A DNA stretch of 11,345 nucleotides, from contig JBHJHK010000211.1 in assembly GCA_050330975.1 (NCBI GenBank), positions 1 through 11,345 of the forward strand. The letters are read 5' to 3'. The stretch is from JBHJHK01 sp050330975. GTDB taxonomy: Bacteria; Pseudomonadota; Gammaproteobacteria; Competibacterales; Competibacteraceae. Below, piece after piece: positions 1 to 5,497 of this stretch; within the stretch, counting starts at the first letter, position 1, and each line of letters begins with the position of its first letter. The position numbers were made by a program, and so were the translations under genes. Below the pieces are notes generated by a model. The model searched no databases and was not told the origin of the DNA. It worked only from the letters and a program-made list of their open reading frames with translations.

Positions 1-615
1 GCTTTGGTGGCTTTGGTGGCCACGGCCGTCACCCGGGGGGATCGGACCTTGATCCTGGTTCTCACCGGGGTGGTGGTGGGGGCGTTGGCGGGGGCGGCCA
101 CCTCATTGCTCAAGGTGTTGGCCGACCCCTACGACCAGCTCCCCGCCATCACCTTTTGGCTGTTGGGGAGCCTGGCGGCCGTGACCCGAGACGACGTTGC
201 CCCGGCTGCCCCGGGGGTGTTGCTGGGGCTGATTCCCCTGGTGTTACTCCGCTGGCGGATCAACGTCTTGGCCCTGGGGGACGAGGAGGGCCGGTCGTTG
301 GGGGTGGAGGCCGGGCGGTTGCGGTTGCTGGTCATCGCCGCCGCCACACTGGTGACCGCAAGCGCCGTGGCCGTGGCGGGGGTAGTGGGTTGGGTGGGGT
401 TGGTGATTACCGACATGGCCCGGATGGTGGTGGGGCCGAGTTTTGGGGTTTTGTTGCCGGTGGCGGCGGCTTTGGGGGGTGGTTATCTCCTGGTAGTGGA
501 CACCCTGGCCCGCACCTTGTCGAGCACTGAGGTTCCCCTGGGGATTTTGACGGCGGTGGTGGGGGCGCCGTTTTTCCTGGGTTTGTTGATCCGGGGCCGC
601 CGGGGTTGGACGTGA
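1..615 (+). CDS. FecCD-family ABC transporter permease, 3' part (5' end outside window)
   Basis: Inner-membrane permease subunit of a type II (BtuC-like) ABC importer for a metal chelate, oxyanion or cobalamin-like substrate. The reading frame is open from base 1, so the first part of the usual ~330-350 residues lies upstream; 204 residues are visible. They show several hydrophobic helices, the segment QLPAITFWLLGSL, the family stretch LALGDEEGRSLGV, the core GWVGLVI, and the C-terminal DTLART...EVPLGILTAVVGAPFF. The GWVGLV and PLGILTA...GAPFF forms are, from memory, typical of the MolB-like branch (molybdate/tungstate) as well as of some siderophore permeases, so the substrate is uncertain. 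After GWVGLVI the family normally has Pro-His; here it is Thr-Asp (409-414). The stop overlaps the start of the ATPase gene, so the two are translationally coupled. Leu TTG and Gly GGG codons are very frequent. Confidence 0.9.
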   Translation, partial: ALVALVATAVTRGDRTLILVLTGVVVGALAGAATSLLKVLADPYDQLPAITFWLLGSLAAVTRDDVAPAAPGVLLGLIPLVLLRWRINVLALGDEEGRSLGVEAGRLRLLVIAAATLVTASAVAVAGVVGWVGLVITDMARMVVGPSFGVLLPVAAALGGGYLLVVDTLARTLSSTEVPLGILTAVVGAPFFLGLLIRGRRGWT

Positions 616-1478
616 AGCTCCTCGCCGAGGATTTGGCCATCGGTTACGGTCGGCGGGGGGTGGGGCGGGCCATCGATCTCGCCGTAGGGCCGGGGGAGAT
701 TCTGTGTCTGTTGGGCCCCAACGGCTGTGGCAAGACCACGTTGTTCAAGACTCTCCTGGGGCTACTGCCATCCTTGGGGGGGCAGGTCACCCTGGACGGT
801 CGACCCCTGGGCGCCCTGTCCCGGGCCGCCATTGCCCGTGCTTTGGCCTATGTCCCCCAGGCCCACGCCCCGCCATTTCCCTACGGGGCTTTAGAGGTGG
901 TGTTGATGGGGCGCACCGCCCGTTTGGGTCCCTTGGGTCAGCCGGGGGCTCGGGACCGTCAGTTGGCCCTGGATGCCATGGCCCGTTTGGGTATCGCCGA
1001 CCTGGCCAGTGCCGACTACTCCCGCTTGTCCGGGGGCCAGCGCCAATTGGTGCTCATCGCCCGGGCCTTGGCCCAGGAGGCGGGGTTGCTGGTCATGGAT
1101 GAGCCCACGGCCAGTTTGGACTTTGGCAACCAGGCCCGGGTGCTGGCCGAAGTCATCAACTTGACTCGGGGGTTGGTCCAGCGGGGCTTGGGGGTGGTGT
1201 TGTCCACCCACGACCCCGACCAGGCCTTTGCCTTGGGGGCTCGGGTGGTACTCATGGATCAAGGCCGGGTGGTGGCTACAGGGCCCCCCGAGGCGGTGCT
1301 CACCGGGCCCGCCCTATCTGCCGTCTACGGGGTGCCCGTGGTGGTGGAGGGCACGGCCAGCGGTCGCACGGTGTGTGCGCCGCGCTTGGGGGCGCCCGGT
1401 GGCGAGCAAGGGGCTAGGAGAGAGGGTCCACGGGGAGGAAGCAACATGGGGTTTCACGGAAAATCCGAAAGGCCCTGA
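612..1478 (+). CDS. ABC transporter ATP-binding protein (FecE/BtuD/MolC-like)
   Basis: Cytoplasmic ATPase that would power the adjacent FecCD-type permease. Visible motifs, in order: Walker A GPNGCGKTT, Q-loop YVPQ, segment PYGALEVVLMGR, signature LSGGQRQ, Walker B LLVMDEPTASLD, and H-loop STHD. The PPFPY...VLMGR stretch after the Q-loop resembles MolC-type ATPases as I recall them, supporting molybdate/tungstate as one candidate substrate; siderophore or cobalamin cannot be excluded. I chose GTG at 612, whose last two bases lie in the TGA stop of the permease (GTGA), over TTG at 606; this gives 288 residues. The conserved fold ends near VYGVPVVVEG, followed by an unusual Gly/Arg-rich tail of about 40 residues. 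No periplasmic binding protein gene follows, so it may lie upstream or elsewhere. Confidence 0.92.
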   Translation: MKLLAEDLAIGYGRRGVGRAIDLAVGPGEILCLLGPNGCGKTTLFKTLLGLLPSLGGQVTLDGRPLGALSRAAIARALAYVPQAHAPPFPYGALEVVLMGRTARLGPLGQPGARDRQLALDAMARLGIADLASADYSRLSGGQRQLVLIARALAQEAGLLVMDEPTASLDFGNQARVLAEVINLTRGLVQRGLGVVLSTHDPDQAFALGARVVLMDQGRVVATGPPEAVLTGPALSAVYGVPVVVEGTASGRTVCAPRLGAPGGEQGARREGPRGGSNMGFHGKSERP

Positions 1479-1521
1479 AGCTATTCCTGGCAAAAGGGCA
1501 GAGGTCTTGATCGCCGCTAAA

Positions 1522-1875
1522 TCAATCTGTCGCTTTGCCGTCTCCAGGGGGGCTCGTTTCAATGCTCGCCGAGCCGACGCTCGACGAGTCCGTTGGGGTC
1601 GAGGGCAGGGTCTGGCGCGCCACCACCCGATTCCCGCTGATGAGCAAGCGCAACCCTTCTCGCTCCCAACTCAGCACATCCATGGTGCCGCAAACGCCGA
1701 CTCGTGTGGTGTGATCGGGGGAGCGACCTATCTGGCGCAACGCCTCCGCCACCGTGACCCCCGCCGCGATCTCCCCGGCAAACTCCCCCGGCGACCCTCC
1801 GGGCGTCGGCTCTACCTGGGCCAAAACCAGCCCGGGTAGTAACACAAAGGACAACAGTAGAATCAGAGGTCCCAC
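1522..1875 (-). CDS. Small putative secreted protein, function unknown
   Basis: I do not recognise this protein. Read on the minus strand from GTG at 1875 it has 117 residues. It begins with a convincing Sec signal: a hydrophobic run GPLILLLSFVLLPGLVLA followed by QVEPT, giving an expected cleavage after ALA-type residues near position 19. The mature part has a compact middle (about residues 39-90) with one Cys in VGVCGTMDVLSWE and alternating hydrophobic residues in LRLLISGNRVVARQ, then a Ser/Thr/Pro-rich tail. GAGG lies 8 nt before the GTG and supports this start. The open frame extends to 2325, but the upstream part looks non-coding. The gene converges on the ABC transporter and is divergent from the molybdenum hydroxylase operon, so it is its own transcription unit. 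It could be spurious; the signal-like start is the main support. Confidence 0.5.
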   Translation of the reverse strand: MGPLILLLSFVLLPGLVLAQVEPTPGGSPGEFAGEIAAGVTVAEALRQIGRSPDHTTRVGVCGTMDVLSWEREGLRLLISGNRVVARQTLPSTPTDSSSVGSASIETSPPGDGKATD

Positions 1876-2107
1876 GGCCCATGCCTCGCTATTGGTGTAA
1901 ATCCCCCGCCAACGGTGGCCGGGGGCTGGGAATTGCACTAATCTCAATGGGCCCTTCGCTGAGCAATACGACAACCCCAGAGCACCGGCAAGGGCGACCG
2001 GCCGGATGGTGGCAGAGCTCAAAAAAGCCTTAGCACAGTCTGATAAATGGCCTGATGATCCGTGCCCTCGCCATCCGCCGCTTGGTATTCCACTGCGGAG
2101 GAGTATT
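1876..2107. other. Divergent intergenic region
   Basis: About 230 bases between the divergent small secreted gene and the molybdenum hydroxylase operon, so promoters for both should lie here. I see no convincing -35/-10 pair. The one clear structure is the imperfect hairpin at 1903-1924. GGAGGAG just before 2108 is the ribosome binding site of the downstream gene and fixes its start. Confidence 0.5.
1903..1924. repeat. Imperfect GC-rich stem-loop
   Basis: CCCC-c-GCCA, loop ACGG, then TGGC-c-GGGG: two 4-bp stems separated by one C/C mismatch. It lies about 28 bases upstream of the minus-strand start at 1875, so it could sit in that gene's leader, or act as a terminator or protein site. No T-run follows on either strand. 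Confidence 0.35.
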
Positions 2108-2560
2108 ATGATCACGGTTAAAGTCAACGGTGTAAACCGACAATTCCACGGCGACCCCAACATGCCCGTACTCTGGTACGTCCGCGACGAACTCGGGCTC
2201 GTGGGGACCAAGTTCGGCTGCGGTGCAGGACTCTGCGGCGCCTGCACCGTCCACCTCGACGGAGAAGCCATCCGCAGCTGCCTGCTCCCCATGGCTGCCG
2301 TCGACCACAAATCCCTCACCACCATCGAGGGGCTCGATCCCCAGGGTAACCATCCCGTCCAGCGGGCCTGGCGGGCCCATAATGTGCCCCAGTGCGGCTA
2401 CTGCCAGTCGGGGCAGATCATGCAGGCGGTCTCGCTTTTGCAAAAGAATCCCAACCCCAGCGACGACCAAATCGTCGCTGGGATGACGGGCAATATCTGT
2501 CGCTGCGGCACCTACCAGCGGATTTTTGCCGCGGTGCGCAGCGCTGCCGAGGAGGTTTAG
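2108..2560 (+). CDS. iorA: 2Fe-2S small subunit of a molybdenum hydroxylase (IorA / aldehyde dehydrogenase small-subunit type)
   Basis: Electron-transfer subunit that takes electrons from the Moco site of the large subunit through two 2Fe-2S clusters. The 150 residues have the standard two-domain build. The plant-ferredoxin-like N-terminal cluster is GCGAGLCGAC with Cys38, Cys43, Cys46 and Cys58. The C-terminal four-helix cluster has CGYC (Cys96, Cys99) and CRC (Cys131, Cys133). Length matches the family. I chose ATG at 2108, preceded by GGAGGAG, over in-frame starts further upstream. It has no signal peptide; related subunits are thought to be exported folded, together with a Tat-tagged large subunit. 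Four bases separate it from the large-subunit gene, whose ribosome binding site lies inside this gene's end. The symbol reflects family, not a proven substrate: isoquinoline, nicotinate and aldehyde dehydrogenases all share this pattern. Confidence 0.93.
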   Translation: MITVKVNGVNRQFHGDPNMPVLWYVRDELGLVGTKFGCGAGLCGACTVHLDGEAIRSCLLPMAAVDHKSLTTIEGLDPQGNHPVQRAWRAHNVPQCGYCQSGQIMQAVSLLQKNPNPSDDQIVAGMTGNICRCGTYQRIFAAVRSAAEEV

Positions 2561-2564
2561 TCCC

Positions 2565-4856
2565 ATGGCGACCATCCTCAATATGAGTCAGAGCCTGAGC
2601 CGCCGCGCGTTTCTCAAACACGGCGGTGTCAGCGCCGGTCTCGTCCTGGGGGCTACCCACCTACCCCTCTCCTTTGTCGGCCAAGTGCGGGCCGCCGCCG
2701 GGGCCGAGACCCCCAACCTGTTTGTCAACATCGACCCCGATGGCACCGTCACCATCACCTCCATTCGGGTGGAGATGGGCCAGGGGGTGCGCACTGGCAT
2801 CCCCATGATCCTCGCCGATGAGCTGGAGGCGGATTGGAGCCGGGTGCGGCTTTGGCAGGCCCCCGGCGATGAAACCAAATACGACCCCGCCGGCAAGGAT
2901 GCCCAAAACACCGACGGCTCCCGCAGCACCCGCCACCATTTTGAGATCATGCGCCAGTTTGGCGCCGCCGCCCGGGAACTCCTAGAGCGAGCCGCGGCAG
3001 AGCAGTGGGGAGTCGACGCCACCGAGGTCTACGCCAAAAATCACCGGCTCTACCACACCAAGAGCGATCGCTCCTTGGGTTTTGGGGAGGTGGCTGTCGC
3101 GGCGGCCCAGCTGGAGGTGCCGCGCCAACCGCGCCTAAAGCACCCCTCTGAATGGCGCTATATCGGTCGGGATATGCCGGGCATCGACAACTACGACATG
3201 AGCACCGGTGGGGCCGTCTACGGCGCCGACGTCTCCATTCCGGGGATGCGCATCGCGGTGGTGGCCCGTCCGCCGGTCTTTCGCGGCCGGGTCAAGTCCT
3301 TTGATGCCAGCGCCGCCCTGGAGATCCAAGGGGTCGAACAGGTGGTGGAGATCCCCCCCCTAGCCCCCGACCAGCCGGCGGAGTTTCGGGCCTTGGGTGG
3401 GGTCGCGGTGATTGGCAGCAACACGTGGTCGGTGCTGGAGGGGCGCAAACGGCTCCAGATCGAGTGGGAGGAGGGGCCCCACACCGACCACGACACCCGC
3501 CAATACGACGAACAGCTGCGGGCCGCTGCCCGCCAGGGTGGGCATGTCATCCGCGATCGCGGCGATGTCGACCAGGCCTTGGCCGACGCTGAGCAGGTGG
3601 TCGAGGCGGAGTATTTCGTGCCCTACTTTATCCACACCCCTATGGAACCCCCCGTGGCCATCGTCGACGCCACGGTGCGCCCGGTGCAGGTCTTTGCTTC
3701 GACCCAGTCCCCCAACGAGACCCGCCAGTACGTCGCCGAGGCCCTGGGGCTGGAAAAGGGGGATGTCACCTGCAACGTCACCCTCCTCGGCGGTGGTTTT
3801 GGCCGTAAATCCAAACCCGACTACGCCTGCGAAGCGGCGATCCTCTCCCAAAAGGTCGGGGCGCCGGTGCGGGTTCAGTGGAGTCGAGAAGACGAAATCA
3901 AGAACGGCTACTACCACGCCGCCTGCGCCCAGCACCTCAAGGGCGGGATGACTGGCGCTGGCAAGGTGACCGCCTGGCACCACCGGGCCGCCTGGCCCTC
4001 CCTGCTGGGGCTGTGGAATCCGGCCCAAAAGACTGGCTTTAGCATCGAGTACGGTTTGGGGCTCATCGACGCCCCCTACAACCAAGTCCCCAACCTGCGG
4101 ATCGAGAATGGCGAGGCGGAGGTCAAGATTCGAGTGGGCTGGTATCGCTCGGTCAACAATATCCAGCACGCCTTTGCCATGAATAGCTTTGTCTACGAGC
4201 TGGCCGAGGCCAGTGGCCGCGATCCTCTAGAACTGATGCTGGAGTTGATCGGCGAGGCCAAGGAAATGGATCTGGCCCAAGATGGGGTCGAGGAGTTTTG
4301 GAACTACGGCGACTCCACCGAGGAATGGCCCATCATGCCCGTACGGCTCGCCAACGCCCTGCGCACCGTGGCCGATCGGGCGGGCTATGGCAAGGCCCTG
4401 CCGGCGGGGCACGGGTTGGGGCTTGCCTGCCACCGCTCGTTCCACAGCTATGTTGCCACCGCCGTCCACGTGGCCGTCAGCGACCAGGGTCGGGTGACCG
4501 TACCCCAGGTGGATTACGCCGTGGATTGTGGCCGCTACGTCAATCCCGAAGGGGTGCGCAAGCAGATCGAGGGGGCGGCGATCTACGGCCACAGCGTTGT
4601 CCTCTACGGCAAGATTACTACCACCCAAGGTCGAGTGGATCAGAATAACTTTAACGACTATCCCATCACCCGTATGGACAGCGCACCCCTCGACGTCCGG
4701 GTGCATCTGGTGGAGGATTTCGTCGACCACCGACCCTGTGGGGTTGGCGAGCCGGGGGTACCCCCCTACGCCCCGGCCCTGATCAATGCCATCCACCAGG
4801 CCACGGGCAAGCGCATTCGCCAGCTCCCCATGGGCGATCAGCTAAAGAGCATCTAG
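2565..4856 (+). CDS. iorB: Tat-exported molybdenum-cofactor large subunit (IorB / aldehyde dehydrogenase large-subunit type)
   Basis: Catalytic subunit of a xanthine oxidase-family hydroxylase, acting in the periplasm or on the outer face of the inner membrane on an aldehyde or N-heterocycle. The 763 residues start with a clean twin-arginine signal, SRRAFLK at 12-18, then a hydrophobic segment and AAAGAE. Moco-binding segments visible are HTPMEPP (357-363), GGGFGRK (409-415) and QWSREDE (438-444). GVGEPGVPP near the C-terminus carries the presumed catalytic base Glu729. ATG at 2565 has GAGGAGG 9 nt upstream; ATG 2583 is a weaker alternative just before the signal. IorB and the large subunit of acetic-acid-bacterial aldehyde dehydrogenase belong to this single-chain class. 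The latter works with a multi-heme cytochrome c subunit, which is absent here, so the electron acceptor is unknown. The substrate cannot be assigned from sequence. Confidence 0.93.
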   Translation: MATILNMSQSLSRRAFLKHGGVSAGLVLGATHLPLSFVGQVRAAAGAETPNLFVNIDPDGTVTITSIRVEMGQGVRTGIPMILADELEADWSRVRLWQAPGDETKYDPAGKDAQNTDGSRSTRHHFEIMRQFGAAARELLERAAAEQWGVDATEVYAKNHRLYHTKSDRSLGFGEVAVAAAQLEVPRQPRLKHPSEWRYIGRDMPGIDNYDMSTGGAVYGADVSIPGMRIAVVARPPVFRGRVKSFDASAALEIQGVEQVVEIPPLAPDQPAEFRALGGVAVIGSNTWSVLEGRKRLQIEWEEGPHTDHDTRQYDEQLRAAARQGGHVIRDRGDVDQALADAEQVVEAEYFVPYFIHTPMEPPVAIVDATVRPVQVFASTQSPNETRQYVAEALGLEKGDVTCNVTLLGGGFGRKSKPDYACEAAILSQKVGAPVRVQWSREDEIKNGYYHAACAQHLKGGMTGAGKVTAWHHRAAWPSLLGLWNPAQKTGFSIEYGLGLIDAPYNQVPNLRIENGEAEVKIRVGWYRSVNNIQHAFAMNSFVYELAEASGRDPLELMLELIGEAKEMDLAQDGVEEFWNYGDSTEEWPIMPVRLANALRTVADRAGYGKALPAGHGLGLACHRSFHSYVATAVHVAVSDQGRVTVPQVDYAVDCGRYVNPEGVRKQIEGAAIYGHSVVLYGKITTTQGRVDQNNFNDYPITRMDSAPLDVRVHLVEDFVDHRPCGVGEPGVPPYAPALINAIHQATGKRIRQLPMGDQLKSI

Positions 4857-4908
4857 CCCTTCAACCTCTGGGCGTCGGGTATCCAAGCAGCGCCCACCGA
4901 CGCTACAT

Positions 4909-4929
4909 CCCGGGACAACAGGTCCCGGG
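4909..4929 (+). terminator. GC-rich hairpin after the molybdenum hydroxylase operon
   Basis: A perfect 8-bp stem, CCCGGGAC / GTCCCGGG, with loop AACAG, begins 53 bases after the iorB stop. It is very stable but has no following T-run. It could help end the transcript or protect its 3' end rather than act as a classic intrinsic terminator. Confidence 0.4.
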
Positions 4930-5137
4930 CAGCGATGAGTTGCCTTTTGCGCCATTCATATGGCCTATGGCCGGCCCTCCCCCTCGTCATCCTCGCCATC
5001 GTCCACAGCCCACAGTGCGTCGGCTCCCCCAGGGGGAGACCGCCAGGCCTACTCCCGTAGCTCTAGAGCGGCTTGGCCACCAGTCTTGACAAATGATATT
5101 TTTTGAAATTTTTCACAGCCAATAAGCCAACCCCTCC

Positions 5138-5172
5138 CCTTCGTGAGCACCTACCTTCGTGAGCACCTACCT
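5138..5172. repeat. 16-bp perfect tandem duplication
   Basis: The unit CCTTCGTGAGCACCTA occurs twice back to back (5138-5153, 5154-5169), with CCT beginning a third copy. It lies at the 5' edge of the possible coding scrap at 5159-5239. Confidence 0.85.
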
Positions 5173-5293
5173 GGATGCCCTTGATGAGCATCTTCGTCAA
5201 CTCGATAGTGGCCAGCGTGAGCTGACCGGTTTCCCTTAAACCCTCGTTATTTAAGCATTTTTTAAAATCAATTACCCATAATGTTGCATTTTA

Positions 5294-5322
5294 TTGCATA
5301 AAAATGTACTCCATACTATAAA
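5294..5322 (+). promoter_or_regulatory. Candidate sigma70-type promoter for the PQQ gene
   Basis: TTGCAT (5294-5299), a 17-base spacer and TATAAA (5317-5322) in the AT-rich block. The -10 matches consensus at 5 of 6 positions but the -35 at only 3 of 6. A second TTGCAT exactly 10 bases upstream (5284-5289) makes a helical-phase direct repeat that could instead be an activator site. The leader would be about 170 bases long. Confidence 0.3.
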
Positions 5323-5379
5323 GAATACTGATGTAGGCAATTTGTCGACCTTTTGTCCACCTACGTCGCCGTGCAACGG

Positions 5380-5399
5380 CGCTCTCCCTCGCTCTCCCT
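5380..5399. repeat. 10-bp perfect tandem duplication
   Basis: CGCTCTCCCT occurs twice in a row (5380-5389, 5390-5399) in the presumed leader of the PQQ dehydrogenase gene. No function is evident. Confidence 0.85.
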
Positions 5400-5423
5400 T
5401 GAAAGCTAGGCGGGGTGATGAGC

Positions 5424-5461
5424 TTCTAAAAGCACGTTTAGAAACTAAATGATTTAGTTTC
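5424..5461. promoter_or_regulatory. Overlapping dyads: candidate operator for the PQQ gene
   Basis: Two inverted repeats overlap here. TTCTAAA / TTTAGAA, 6 bases apart, span 5424-5443. A perfect pair GAAACTAAAT / ATTTAGTTTC around a single G spans 5441-5461. Together they give four alternating half-sites: CTAAA at 5426, TTTAG at 5437, CTAAA at 5445 and TTTAG at 5453. The block ends 36 bases before the start codon. This looks like a cooperative binding site for a dimeric regulator. The arms could also form mutually exclusive hairpins in the leader RNA. Confidence 0.55.
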
Positions 5462-5497
5462 AAAAATAATCCACACTATCCAATTGGGAGGAGTCGC

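Larger units (their letters stand above)
4857..5497. other. Gene-poor, repeat-rich intergenic region
   Basis: About 640 bases with no convincing gene. It holds a GC hairpin (4909-4929), palindromes CTCCCCC-a-GGGGGAG (5024-5038) and GCTCTAGAGC (5060-5069), two tandem duplications (5138-5169 and 5380-5399), an AT-rich block (about 5235-5340) and the operator-like dyads before the PQQ gene. A 41-codon ORF at 4935-5060 has a hydrophobic middle (PALPLVILAIV) but no clear ribosome binding site. A frame at 5159-5239 reads YLDALDEHLRQLDSG and looks like a scrap of a real protein, perhaps a decayed transposase or other gene; I cannot identify it. A TTGACA lies at 5086-5091 without a good -10. Confidence 0.6.

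Noticed and set aside
1228..1839. Long plus-strand ORF overlapping the ATPase end and the minus-strand small gene
   Set aside because: Its product is Arg/Pro/Gly-rich with no motif; it is a shadow of the ATPase and the minus-strand frame.
1559..1882. Minus-strand ORF starting at ATG 1882
   Set aside because: It overlaps the signal-peptide frame out of phase, and its product is Gly/Arg-rich without a plausible fold or signal.
1876..2107. Molybdenum-cofactor riboswitch before iorA
   Set aside because: The placement would make sense, but I could not find the conserved core in the sequence; a covariance-model search would decide.
3360..4169. 269-residue minus-strand ORF inside iorB
   Set aside because: It is antisense to a clearly conserved Moco domain; long antisense frames are common in GC-rich genes.
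4935..5060. 41-codon ORF with a hydrophobic middle
   Set aside because: No ribosome binding site, no recognisable motif, and it runs through palindromic intergenic sequence; mentioned only as content of the spacer.
5086..5114. Perfect -35 hexamer TTGACA as a promoter
   Set aside because: No acceptable -10 lies 16-18 bases downstream, and it is over 380 bases from the next gene.
5138..5399. CRISPR array
   Set aside because: The repeats are only two direct, adjacent copies each, with no spacers of regular length.
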